From assembly GCF_009870825.1 (NCBI RefSeq), contig NZ_WTWY01000004.1:310001-374000 (forward strand): a DNA stretch of 64,000 nucleotides, written 5' to 3'. This document shows, piece after piece, positions 17,191-25,150 of this stretch. The notes under the pieces are model-generated. The model saw only the letters and a list, made by a program, of their open reading frames with translations, searched no databases and was not told the origin of the DNA. Both the position numbers and the translations under genes were made by a program. This DNA comes from Paenibacillus sp. USDA918EY. Lineage in GTDB: Bacteria; Bacillota; Bacilli; Paenibacillales; Paenibacillaceae. Each line of letters starts with the position of its first letter. Position 1 is the stretch's first letter.

Positions 17191-17715
17191 TTGGAAGCTT
17201 TTGAGCAACTCCATCCAAACATTCCTTGGCAGCGGTTAACGACCCCCTACGGGAGAGGGACGGACATTCCGCGGCTGATCGAGACGGGACAATTTGAATC
17301 ATTGGCCGAGCTGGCCGAGCATCAAGGCACGTTATGGCAGGTTACGCCATGGGTGCTGCTTGAACTGCTGCGCGGTCTTGAGCTGCGGGGTCCGAAGGAG
17401 GCTGCTTCGGGTGAAATCAGGGTGTGTTTGAATGTCGCTTCCGCGCTATCCGATCAGGATTTGGAATTGGAACATCCGGTAACAAGCATGAACGAGCTGT
17501 TGAACGAGAAATATCTTTGGCCTGAGGACGAAGAGGAAGACGAACTGGAATGGGAGAGAGGAGAACCGGCCGGATACGACCCCGAGGCGTTTTTCAGCTA
17601 TTACTATTACAGCGATTTCTTGTTGAAGCAGGCGAGACCCTTGTTTGAGGATATCATGCGCGTCAATCCCGACCTTGCGCCCGAGGTACTGGAACTGCTG
17701 GAGCTTTTGAAATAA
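17191..17715 (+). CDS. Conserved hypothetical acidic protein
   Basis: A 174-residue acidic protein starting at TTG behind AAAGGAG. It has helical segments (FESLAELAEHQGTLWQVTPWVLLELLRGL) and an acidic stretch (EDEEEDELEWERGE at about 111-124), then FFSYYYYSDFLLKQARPLFEDIM and a leucine-rich end. No domain is recognised. It lies 53 bases after the histidine phosphatase on the same strand and may belong to the same transcript. A weak stem followed by T7 (17718-17738) follows it. Confidence 0.65.
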   Translation: MEAFEQLHPNIPWQRLTTPYGRGTDIPRLIETGQFESLAELAEHQGTLWQVTPWVLLELLRGLELRGPKEAASGEIRVCLNVASALSDQDLELEHPVTSMNELLNEKYLWPEDEEEDELEWERGEPAGYDPEAFFSYYYYSDFLLKQARPLFEDIMRVNPDLAPEVLELLELLK

Positions 17716-17885
17716 ATTCGGCTAGCGGCCGTTTTTTTGCAGCGAATGGAACGTTGAAAAACGGCCCATCTTGGCCCTGGTCGCGCCAAAGTGAATGAGC
17801 GGCTGGATGCGCTGCTATTTACCTTGGAAGAAATGCTCCGTCCGATCGGAGATTACCGGGAACAACCCACAAGAGGAGGAAAAAG

Positions 17886-18431
17886 ATGCTGTTCGAATCT
17901 TCAAGAATTTATTTTCGAAAAATGATGGAAGACGATATTCCCATATATCATCAATGGAGAAACGACCCGGACGTCATGCGGACGACCAGTCCGTACCTGG
18001 ATGTGTATACCTTCGCGGAAACCCAGGCGTTCGTGGAACAAGTCATATTGGGATCCGGCACATCCAAAAGCTACATGATCATCGAAAAACAATCGCAGGC
18101 ACCCATCGGCATCACTTCACTGGTTCAAATCGACCGCAAAAATCGCAACGCCGAGTGCATCATCGATATTGGCGACAAGGAATACTGGGGGAAAGGCTAC
18201 GGCACGGAGGCGCTTTCGCTTTTGCTGGATTACGCCTTTTCCGAAATGAATCTGCACCGGGTGTCGCTGCAGGTGTTTGCTTTTAACCTAAAGGCCATAT
18301 CCATGTACAGGAAAATCGGATTCAAGCAGGAAGGGATTTTGCGCGAGTTTCTGTTCAGGGAAGGCGCTTGGCATGATTTAATTCAAATGGGCGTCCTCAA
18401 GCACGAATACAACGGCAAAAAACTCAAGTGA
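17886..18431 (+). CDS. GNAT acetyltransferase (RimJ/RimL type)
   Basis: A 181-residue GNAT of the RimJ/RimL/SpeG-like class. Typical start SSRIYFRKMMEDDIPIYHQW, the acetyl-CoA pyrophosphate loop GKGYGTEAL and the C-terminal NLKAISMYRKIGFKQEGILREF are all present. Ribosomal N-acetylation is one possible role, but the subgroup also holds drug- and amine-acetylating enzymes. AGAGGAGG lies eight bases before the ATG. A second GNAT gene follows on the same strand. Confidence 0.87.
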   Translation: MLFESSRIYFRKMMEDDIPIYHQWRNDPDVMRTTSPYLDVYTFAETQAFVEQVILGSGTSKSYMIIEKQSQAPIGITSLVQIDRKNRNAECIIDIGDKEYWGKGYGTEALSLLLDYAFSEMNLHRVSLQVFAFNLKAISMYRKIGFKQEGILREFLFREGAWHDLIQMGVLKHEYNGKKLK

Positions 18432-18445
18432 TCGGGGGAGCGGTT

Positions 18446-18967
18446 TTGGATAACGCGTTTTTGGCGGAACCGGGTTTCGAGTATAGGGACGAATACATAG
18501 ATTTCTACGAGGAATGGTTAGCCAGCGGAGAGTCCATCGTGCCTTGGGTGGTTAGCAGGGAACCGTCCGACTTTGAAGGCATGCTTCAGTTTTTGCGGCA
18601 AAATGAAAAGGGGGAAGGAATCCCGGAAGATTGGGTGCCGAGCTCCACTTATTGGCTCGTTGCCGAAAATAAACGCGTGATCGGGGCGGTCAACATCCGG
18701 CATCGCCTGAACGAAAAACTGCTGCAAAGCGGCGGCCATATCGGGTATGGCATCCGTCCGGCCGAACGGCAAAAAGGTTATGCCTCCCTATTGCTTTCTT
18801 TAGCTCTGGAAAAAGCAAAGGAGCTCGGCATTACGAAAGCGCTTGTCGCATGCGACGACTGGAATGGGGCTTCGGAAAAAACGATTTTGAAAAACGGTGG
18901 GGTGCCGGACGCCAGTTTTACGGAAGAAGACGGGAATATCGTCAAACGGTTTTGGATCGAAACCTGA
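18446..18967 (+). CDS. GNAT acetyltransferase
   Basis: A 173-residue GNAT. It has an acidic N-terminal part (EYRDEYIDFYEEWLASGE), the core strand TYWLVAENKRVIGAVNIRH, the CoA loop GYGIRPAERQKGYASLLL and the C-terminal NGASEKTILKNGG. This layout matches predicted acetyltransferases annotated in many Firmicutes. The TTG at 18446 has GGGGGAG five bases upstream, whereas the GTG at 18428 overlaps the previous gene and has no site, so I chose 18446. The substrate is unknown. Confidence 0.82.
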   Translation: MDNAFLAEPGFEYRDEYIDFYEEWLASGESIVPWVVSREPSDFEGMLQFLRQNEKGEGIPEDWVPSSTYWLVAENKRVIGAVNIRHRLNEKLLQSGGHIGYGIRPAERQKGYASLLLSLALEKAKELGITKALVACDDWNGASEKTILKNGGVPDASFTEEDGNIVKRFWIET

Positions 18968-18988
18968 TCTATTCGAAAAATGCATGCA

Positions 18989-19027
18989 CAGCAGAAAAAG
19001 AGGGGAAGGTCCCATCTTTTTCTGCTG
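18989..19027 (+). terminator. Hairpin after the second GNAT gene, similar to the CGTase terminator
   Basis: CAGCAGAAAAAGA pairs with TCTTTTTCTGCTG. Its left arm and loop share AGAAAAAGAGGGGA with the terminator at 24974-25006, and it sits at a similar distance from a copy of the CGTase 3' end. It is therefore probably a diverged copy of that terminator. Confidence 0.6.
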
Positions 19028-19100
19028 CAGATAATCCAGCGGTTTGGGCGGACTCCCGCTACGCGGATTAGACGCTCTCTTCCAGTGGATGCAACCGACG

Positions 19101-19151
19101 ATCCCTCACGCCCTATGGCTGCCAATTTACGTTAATCGTCGCGGTGCCGCT
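19101..19151 (-). repeat. Copy of the CGTase gene 3' end (direct repeat, left copy)
   Basis: These 51 bases match 25100-25150 with, by my reading, one clear mismatch. On the minus strand they encode the CGTase C-terminus [11 protein letters not shown] followed by a stop (TAG here, TAA in the intact gene). Here the sequence is read in another frame to supply the last codons and stop of the TetR gene. The two copies are in the same orientation about 6 kb apart. Confidence 0.85.
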
Positions 19152-19755
19152 TGGCGGATATCGTATCCCATACGTTCATCAGTTGAGTGATGGCAGCGTC
19201 AATGGTTTCGTACGGAACACCGTCCCGGGCTTGTAGCGAAATTCCTCGAAGAAACGTTTCAAATAACGTCACCAGCATGGGAATATCCGTTGAAGCGGGC
19301 AATTCCCCGTTGGCAACGGCCCGTTTGATGCAATCATTCAGCCAACCGTGAACCCTTTCCCGTTCCTTGGCCAGAATCTCTTGAATGTGATGTTGTTCAG
19401 GAGAACAGTTTACAGCGGACAACACCAACAGACAGCCCAAAGGATGGGAGTGATCTGTCTGTACCCGCGCCGATTGCCGCAATCCCTGCTCCATGGCTGC
19501 TTTTGATGTTAAGCTCGTATCCCTGAAACTTTCCGACACTTGTCCATATGTAGAGATATATTTATCCACCGCTTCGCGGAACAAGGATTCCTTGGAATCG
19601 AATGCCGCGTAAAAACTCGCCGCCGAAATATTTCCCATCGCAGCGCGCAGCTGGGCAAGCGAAGTGGATTCAAAGCCGTGTTCCCAAAAAAGCACCATCG
19701 CGGCGGCAACCGCTTCGTCACGGTTAAATGCGCGCGGGCGTCCCGTTCGTGGCAT
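19132..19755 (-). CDS. TetR/AcrR-family regulator
   Basis: A 207-residue TetR-family repressor. The N-terminal HTH reads RAFNRDEAVAAAMVLFWEHGF, with recognition helix NISAASFYAAFDSKESLF. The ligand-binding half (SHPLGCLLVLSAVNCSPEQ, TLFETFLRGISLQARDG) matches the C-terminal type found in regulators of small oxidoreductases and pumps. AAAGGAGG lies eight bases before the ATG. The last six or so codons (KRHRDD and the stop) are encoded by the out-of-frame copy of the CGTase 3' end, so the natural C-terminus has probably been replaced. The target gene is unclear; the next plus-strand gene encodes an HxlR regulator. Confidence 0.9.
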   Translation of the reverse strand: MPRTGRPRAFNRDEAVAAAMVLFWEHGFESTSLAQLRAAMGNISAASFYAAFDSKESLFREAVDKYISTYGQVSESFRDTSLTSKAAMEQGLRQSARVQTDHSHPLGCLLVLSAVNCSPEQHHIQEILAKERERVHGWLNDCIKRAVANGELPASTDIPMLVTLFETFLRGISLQARDGVPYETIDAAITQLMNVWDTISAKRHRDD

Positions 19756-19800
19756 AAGAAGACCTCCTTTATTATTTTATACTAATCGATCCATAAGTCC

Positions 19801-19830
19801 TTGACAAGGAAGCGGAGTTGAAATTAATAT
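19801..19830 (+). promoter_or_regulatory. Sigma-A promoter of the HxlR gene
   Basis: Consensus TTGACA (19801-19806), 18 bases, then TAATAT (19825-19830). It lies between the divergent TetR and HxlR genes, within reach of either regulator. Confidence 0.65.
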
Positions 19831-19932
19831 ATGGAATGACCGATTCACAATTCATCAATGAGCATTTTGCAAAAACCAGAAGCAAGCAACAAATTGTCTC
19901 TCTTCATTTTACGGAAAGGGATGTGTGGACAG

Positions 19933-20280
19933 ATGATAACGTTTAGAGATAAGACCTATCGGTGCACCTCCGAAATCGTCCTCAGCTTAGTTAGCGGGAA
20001 GTGGAAAATAGCTATTTTAAACGAATTGGCAAAGGGCCCCATCCGGTATAATGAGCTGCGGCGGCTGCTTCCAGACGCGACGCAACGCATGCTTACGATG
20101 CAGCTAAGAATGCTTGAAAGCGACGGACTCATTAGTCGCAAGGTTTATCCGGTATCACCGCCAAAAGTGGAATACTGTTTATCCGAACTGGGCGAACAAC
20201 TGGCTCCCATGCTCCTGATGTTATGCGATTTTGGCACCACCTATATCGAAAGTTTTCCCGATGAAGTATCGCGTGCCTGA
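19933..20280 (+). CDS. HxlR-family transcriptional regulator
   Basis: A 115-residue HxlR winged-helix regulator: SGKWKIAILNELAKGPIRYNELRRLL, then RMLTMQLRMLESDGLISRKVYP and the wing PPKVEYCLSELG. Proteins of this family often sense reactive electrophiles or oxidants; a single cysteine (C10) lies just before the HTH, as in many sensor members. I choose the ATG at 19933, with GGAAAGGG 12 bases upstream. The ATG at 19921 abuts that site, and 19858 would add an unrelated N-terminus. Confidence 0.87.
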   Translation: MITFRDKTYRCTSEIVLSLVSGKWKIAILNELAKGPIRYNELRRLLPDATQRMLTMQLRMLESDGLISRKVYPVSPPKVEYCLSELGEQLAPMLLMLCDFGTTYIESFPDEVSRA

Positions 20281-20492
20281 TAAAAAAGGGATTCAACGCG
20301 GCTCGATGTCCGTTTACCTGTACGCGCCATACCTGATCGATCGGCTGAAGATATTAGAACTTTAAAAGGCTGTCCTGAATGTAGCTTGGCGATCGGAAGA
20401 TCCATTCGCATCAGCATCCGGTATCGGATATAGGCTTGTTATGGAGCTATCCTGTTCCCCTTTACATCACCCAATCAAAGTGCTATGATACG

Positions 20493-20514
20493 AACATGAC
20501 GTTAACGTTATATT
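20493..20514. promoter_or_regulatory. MerR-type operator upstream of the merR-like gene
   Basis: AACATGACGTTAACGTTATATT is an imperfect version of the perfect palindrome found again before the next gene. The shared core ATGACGTTAACGT and the position 23 bases before the MerR gene point to autoregulation. Confidence 0.7.
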
Positions 20515-20536
20515 TCTATCGTGAAGGGAGTGATCG

Positions 20537-20926
20537 ATGATGAACCGCATGCGCATTGGCGAGTTGGCAGAGAGAGCAGGGGTTACCCAGCGCACGGTTC
20601 GCTATTACGAGAGCATCGGACTGCTTCCTTCAGGCGAACGCGAGGGCAACGGCCATTACTACTACACGGAAGAAACGGTCGCCCGACTGCGGAAGATCGA
20701 TCAGTTGAAGATGCTGGGCTTAAGCCTTGAGGAGATTCGGGACGTAATCGAGTCTTACTTCACGGATCCTGGCGGGGTGCAGGCGAAGCGGAAGGTTCTC
20801 GGCCTGCTGCGCCGGCATCTGGCCGACACGGACGAGAAGCTCGATGCACTGGGGCAGTTCCGCGCCGATCTGCAGTCCCATATCGAACGCTTCGAGCGGT
20901 GGCTCGAGGCTAATGATCATAGCTAA
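20537..20926 (+). CDS. MerR-family transcriptional regulator
   Basis: A 129-residue MerR-type regulator. The HTH (MRIGELAERAGVTQRTVRYYESIGLLP) and the second helix pair (YYYTEETVARLRKIDQLKMLGLSLEEIRDVI) are canonical, followed by a dimerisation coiled coil. There are no cysteines suited to metal binding at the coil end, so a small-molecule or stress ligand is more likely than mercury or copper. AAGGGAG lies six bases before the ATG. Two matching palindromes flank the gene, one before it and one before the dehydrogenase, so it most likely controls both. The region is GC-richer than its neighbours. Confidence 0.9.
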   Translation: MMNRMRIGELAERAGVTQRTVRYYESIGLLPSGEREGNGHYYYTEETVARLRKIDQLKMLGLSLEEIRDVIESYFTDPGGVQAKRKVLGLLRRHLADTDEKLDALGQFRADLQSHIERFERWLEANDHS

Positions 20927-20940
20927 ATTTTTTTACCCAA

Positions 20941-20962
20941 AACATGACGTTAACGTCATGTT
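20941..20962. promoter_or_regulatory. Perfect MerR-type operator upstream of the dehydrogenase
   Basis: A perfect 22-base palindrome, AACATGACGTT joined to AACGTCATGTT, lies 27 bases before the dehydrogenase start and shares its core with the site at 20493. MerR activators usually bind such sites between -35 and -10. Confidence 0.8.
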
Positions 20963-20989
20963 TTGAAATTCGAAGGAGGAATGATCTTA

Positions 20990-21814
20990 ATGAGAGAGAA
21001 CATTGGATTTATCGGCCTCGGCCTGCTCGGGCTGCCCGTCGCAGCCAATCTGCTTCAGGCGGGGTATGCGCTGACCGTTTACAACCGCACCGCGGCCAAA
21101 GCGGAGCCGCTCGTTGCCCAGGGCGCGTTGCAGGCGACCCGTCCCGCCGACGTCGTGACGGCCGGGGGCATCGTCGTCACCTTGGTGTGGGACGACGATG
21201 CATTGGAAGGCGTCGTCAGAAGCGAGGATTTCCTGGAGCGGCTCGGGCCGGGCGGCATTCACGTGTCCATGAGCACGGTATCGCCGGATACGGGCAGGAA
21301 GCTGGCGGACTTGCACGCGCGGCACGGCTCCGTCTATGTCGAGGCGCCCGTATTCGGTCGACCCGAGGCGGCCGCGGCAAAGCAGTTGTGGATTCCCGTT
21401 GCGGGTCCGCAGGAGGCGAAGGAGCGGGTGCGGCCGCTGCTGGAGGCGATGGGAGCCAAAGGGATCTTTGACTTCGGCGAAGAAGCCGGTACGGCCGTGC
21501 TCGTCAAACTGATCGGTAACTTCCTCATCGTCTCCGCCGCACGCTCGCTGGAGGAAGCACTAGGCATGGCCGAACGCGGCGGGGTCGATCCCCAGGCGGC
21601 GGTCAACATGCTTACGAGCACGCTGTTTGCCGCCCCAATCTATCAATCCTATGGCAAAATGATTGCCGAGAAGACGGCAACCATCTCCCAAAGCAAAATT
21701 CCGCAGAAGGATGTCGGCCTTTTCCTAGCGGCGGCACAAAACGCGCAATTCCCTGCTCCGCTCGCCAGTCAGCTGCTCGATATGCTTGAGGGTGGAGATC
21801 GGAGCAGACAGTAG
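20990..21814 (+). CDS. NAD(P)-dependent 3-hydroxyisobutyrate dehydrogenase-type oxidoreductase
   Basis: A 274-residue beta-hydroxyacid dehydrogenase (3-HIBADH/GLYR family). The dinucleotide site is IGFIGLGLLGLPVAANL, with YNRT after beta-2 favouring NADP. The substrate signature is MSTVSPDTGRKLA; APVFGRPEAA follows; the catalytic lysine lies in VKLIGNFL. The preferred start at 20990 has GAAGGAGG ten bases upstream; 20981 is too close to it. The substrate may be a small aldehyde or semialdehyde (glyoxylate or succinate semialdehyde reductases belong here). Control by the adjacent MerR regulator is inferred from the shared operators. Confidence 0.87.
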   Translation: MRENIGFIGLGLLGLPVAANLLQAGYALTVYNRTAAKAEPLVAQGALQATRPADVVTAGGIVVTLVWDDDALEGVVRSEDFLERLGPGGIHVSMSTVSPDTGRKLADLHARHGSVYVEAPVFGRPEAAAAKQLWIPVAGPQEAKERVRPLLEAMGAKGIFDFGEEAGTAVLVKLIGNFLIVSAARSLEEALGMAERGGVDPQAAVNMLTSTLFAAPIYQSYGKMIAEKTATISQSKIPQKDVGLFLAAAQNAQFPAPLASQLLDMLEGGDRSRQ

Positions 21815-21837
21815 ACTGAGCCGATTCGCATCATAAG

Positions 21838-21872
21838 AAGGGGCTGTAACTCGAAAGGGACAGCCCCTTACC
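21838..21872. terminator. Bidirectional terminator between convergent genes
   Basis: AAGGGGCTGT pairs perfectly with ACAGCCCCTT around 12 bases, between the dehydrogenase and the MFS gene reading toward each other. Confidence 0.75.
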
Positions 21873-21902
21873 TTATGTTTTGTTATACAAGCTTGCTCCG
21901 CA

Positions 21903-23110
21903 TTAGCCGCGAAGTCCAATTTCCTCTTTAAATGCACTTCTGCTGCGGGCACCCCGCTCCAAACGATAGTTGATCATAGCCAGCACGGCTGCCAAGACGG
22001 CAACGATCCCCCCGGACCAGGAAAGATCAATGAGCTTCATATTTGTCGTGACAAATCCTCCCAAAGCGGATCCGATCGCAATGCCAACATTGACGGATAC
22101 GGAGGTTAAGGACGAAGCCAAGTCCCTGGCTTCCGGTACATGCCGATCGGCCCAATCAATGAAGTACAACTGCATCGTTGAGTTCATGAGATAAACGACC
22201 AGAGCCATACATGAGATGCTGATGAGTCCCCCGACAAGCGATCCGGAAGAAACGAATAGCGACGCGAGAATGACGGCTTGAGCCAGGAATACGTAGCGAA
22301 TTTTTCCCATCCCGTTTCGGGCTGCCAGCTTTCCGCCAATTAACGTGCTAAAGATAGACGCGACGCCATACAGCAAAAAGACGAGGCTAATATACGGTGC
22401 CGGAACCAAAAGCACATCCTGGAGCACGGAGCTAAATACGTATAGACGCTATAAGTTGCTCCAATGCTTAACGCAGGAATAAAGAAAGCAAGCACAATTC
22501 TGGGATAGGCGAATAATCGGAGTTGTTTTTTGAGTGAACTCCGCGCTCCTTGTAGTCCCCTGGGGATGGTTGCCAAGCTTGCCATCAGAGATACGACTCC
22601 CAATAGCGTGGTAAACCAATAGGACAAATGCCATCCGCCCCATTGCCCGATATAAGTGCCAAGGGGCACGCCGAGAACGCTGGCCACGGTAAAACCCGTA
22701 AAGATGATGGAGATCACCGGCCCTCTTTTTTCGAGAGGCATCGTTTCACTGGCCACCGCCATCGCAAGTGCAATCAAGACGCCTGTAACCACGGCCGTGA
22801 CCACTCTGGACGCCAGAAGCAATCCATACGATCCCGATATAGCCGTTATCATATTCCCGGCAATAAATACGCCGATCAAAGCAAGGATGAGCGGACGCTT
22901 GGAGAATCGGCTGAATAATGCCGTGAAAATCGGTGTACCTATGGCAAAAGACAAAGCAAAAGCCGACACCAGGGAGCCTGCGACCGATATGGCGATCTTC
23001 ATGTCCGCGGCTACTTCGGTTAATAATCCGACCATTACAAATTCACTGGTTCCCAATACAAAGGTCAATAAAAATAAATTTATAGTCAAAAGTTTTTGCT
23101 GCTTCGTCAA
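21903..23110 (-). pseudogene. MFS drug/sugar efflux transporter, frameshifted
   Basis: Two overlapping frames together make one DHA1-type (AraJ/YdhP-like) major facilitator. The first (TTG at 23110, with AAGGAG upstream) begins MTKQQKLLTINLFLLTFVLG and runs through six helices to YSVYTYLAP near 22428. It then leaves the family in a Cys-rich, charged tail. The second frame picks up at once with VLQDVLLVPAPYISLVFLLYG and five or six more helices to 21903. One base is missing at the proline codon around 22428. The remainder is well preserved, which means a recent mutation or a sequencing error. In intact form it would be an inner-membrane proton antiporter. Confidence 0.82.
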
Positions 23111-23258
23111 GAAAAGTCTCCTTCCTGCTCTTAACCGGATGACAGAATCTCATTTTGTAAAACTTGAAAAAGCTTAATGTAGGGCTGCGGAATTTGACGG
23201 CAAAAGCCATTATCCTATGGCTATGCCGTCAAATATTCCATTCTTGAAGCCTAAATGC

Positions 23259-24677
23259 TTACAGGACTAAAAATTGCGTTCCGAACCCTTTGCCGGAAAC
23301 ATAAGCCGCCTCCAGTTCCTCCTGATCCCCATGGTCCAATAAAACCACATTTTCGGGATACAGCTTCCCTAGCAAGGCCCAAACGAGAAGTTCATTTCCG
23401 CCGGTCGGGATAAAATGAACTCCATCGGCATTCGTCACCAATCCGGAATGCGAGAGAATGTCTGTCGCATGGTGCAAGCTGATGGAGGTTCGCTTCACGG
23501 CACCGGCATTGTCGCTGCCTTGCGGCCGATATAAAAAGCGATGCCCTCGAAAAAGCTGTCCGAGATCTATCGTAAACTCGCGGCCCTGCATTTCCAGGCT
23601 GAGACGCAGCGTCGTCCGATCGGCACCCGTATTAGGCAGCAACCGGGCAATGAGCGGTTTATCGTCACGTTCTTCGAAAACAGAAAGCGTGTCCTCGCTT
23701 ACAGGCGTACCTTTTCCTGCTTCGGTACGCGGCGCGGCATAATAATCGTCATATTCATAATCGAAGGAGACACCGGCCAAATCATGTGTTCCTTCGGTCT
23801 GTATCGTTTGTACCGGGTGCCATTTGAGCAGGTACCGCGCCGCCGTCCGGGCAGACTCTCCCCAGCCAGCCGGCAGCACGGTTCCGAGGCGGTATTGGAA
23901 GCCGTAACCCACTGCGGTCAAACCCGAACTGACCACATTTTGCGCGTGCTGGACAATCGATTTGTGCGTCAACTTTTTCCCGAGCAATTGAGTTAGGAAG
24001 ACCTCCCGGGCCGGTTCCAGAAAACGCAGTCCTTTGAACTCCGTATATTCCTTGACTTCAAACGGAACTTCCTCCCAATTGGCAAACGGTAGCAAGGCAT
24101 CCCGGAGCAATACGAATTGGTGCAGGTATTCATTATAAATCTGCATGATCCTTGGACCGCCGAAGGGTCCCCAAACCTGAGCAATAGCCTGCGGGATCAG
24201 GGCATGACCGTAACAATGGCTTCGAAATTCCATCTTTCCTAACGTTTCCGGCCCGTACTTAGCCAGCGTCTTTTTTTCGGCATTATATTCCCGGGCCCAG
24301 CTTACCAATTGCTCGCCGATTCGCACCGCTTGGGCTGTGAGTTCGACGCCAGCTTTATCTTCTAGCGCCAAGGGGCCCAGCGGCAGGGAGGACACACGTC
24401 CGGATATCGCCAAATTAGCCTGGAGACTGTCCAAGAGTACCGTCGGATCGCCGTTTACCGGTTCCCCAAGCTGAACCAGCATCGCCTCAAGCATCTTGTC
24501 CAGCTCCATCACGATTTCTTTTGCCCGATATACACCTGCAGGCAAATTCCAATCCAAAGTTTCGTTCATGCCCTGTCTGATGGAGTCGCTAGGATATTTG
24601 CCAATGAGAGACTCAATGTCGATCGCCTTCCCCCATACGATTTGCGTATCTTTCAAAGTCAGTCGATATTCTTGCAT
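23259..24677 (-). CDS. Conserved hypothetical protein, 472 residues
   Basis: A soluble protein without signal peptide or membrane helix, and no family I can name. Visible features are a helical N-terminal half (VYRAKEIVMELDKMLEAMLVQLG), the segment EFRSHCYGHALIPQAIAQVWGPFGGP with Cys and two His, then a beta-rich half (FDYEYDDYYAAP). The C-terminal block HFIPTGGNELLVWALLGKLYPE, then LLDHGDQEELEAAYVSGKG, looks like the best-conserved part. I choose the ATG at 24677, which has GAGGTG seven bases upstream, over the GTG at 24692. It sits in the accessory block next to the CGTase gene, on the same strand but separated by two regulatory gaps. Confidence 0.65.
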   Translation of the reverse strand: MQEYRLTLKDTQIVWGKAIDIESLIGKYPSDSIRQGMNETLDWNLPAGVYRAKEIVMELDKMLEAMLVQLGEPVNGDPTVLLDSLQANLAISGRVSSLPLGPLALEDKAGVELTAQAVRIGEQLVSWAREYNAEKKTLAKYGPETLGKMEFRSHCYGHALIPQAIAQVWGPFGGPRIMQIYNEYLHQFVLLRDALLPFANWEEVPFEVKEYTEFKGLRFLEPAREVFLTQLLGKKLTHKSIVQHAQNVVSSGLTAVGYGFQYRLGTVLPAGWGESARTAARYLLKWHPVQTIQTEGTHDLAGVSFDYEYDDYYAAPRTEAGKGTPVSEDTLSVFEERDDKPLIARLLPNTGADRTTLRLSLEMQGREFTIDLGQLFRGHRFLYRPQGSDNAGAVKRTSISLHHATDILSHSGLVTNADGVHFIPTGGNELLVWALLGKLYPENVVLLDHGDQEELEAAYVSGKGFGTQFLVL

Positions 24678-24973
24678 ATGTTCGCACCTCACATACCATT
24701 TTTTAAACGACCGTGCCGCTTGTCGAAATCTGGATCGATCGTTCTGTATGTAGGTTATCAGGTTCTATTCTGTTTGAGTAGTACGCACTTTTTTGTATGA
24801 TCCGATCATTTTTGTAAGGTAGGATACTTTTTGATACTGAGAACAACACGCGCCGCGCTTGTAAAGATCATCCCGGCCGGTTTTGCGCTCTGGCCATCGC
24901 GGGTGAACGGGGGATTTGATGTATTTTGGGGTAAAGGACAGGACATCGAACATAAGGAGGAGAGAGGATAAAA
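24678..24973. other. Intergenic region between the 472-residue gene and the CGTase terminator
   Basis: No open frame with a ribosome site. I see no convincing minus-strand promoter for the 472-residue gene. The right end merges into the CGTase terminator repeat. Confidence 0.4.
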
Positions 24974-24976
24974 GAA

Positions 24977-25006
24977 AAAGAGGGGAGTGGTCCCCTCTTT
25001 TTTGCT
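24977..25006 (-). terminator. CGTase terminator
   Basis: AAAGAGGGG pairs with CCCCTCTTT around AGTGGT. On the minus strand, the direction of the CGTase gene, the stem is followed by CTTTTTCTTT; on the plus strand it has a T6 tract, so it can act both ways. Confidence 0.75.
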
Positions 25007-25099
25007 TCAGATGAGCCTGTGGCGGATTGAGCGGAAGACGAGCCTCTCCTCTTCAGAAACAGAAGTACGACGTTCATTTCCAATGGATTAGGGCTGTCA

Positions 25100-25150
25100 A
25101 TCCCTCACGCCTTATGGCTGCCAATTTACGTTAATCGTCGCGGTGCCGCT
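25100..25150 (-). repeat. CGTase gene 3' end (direct repeat, right copy)
   Basis: The intact partner of the 51-base copy at 19101-19151; the match ends abruptly at the GCCGCT just inside the coding region. A weaker match extends through the spacer to the terminator hairpins on the other side. Confidence 0.85.

Noticed and set aside
17791-17925. A 44-codon frame (VNERLDALLFTLEEMLRPIG and on) before the first GNAT gene
   Set aside because: It could be a gene remnant, but it runs into the GNAT start and no family was recognised.
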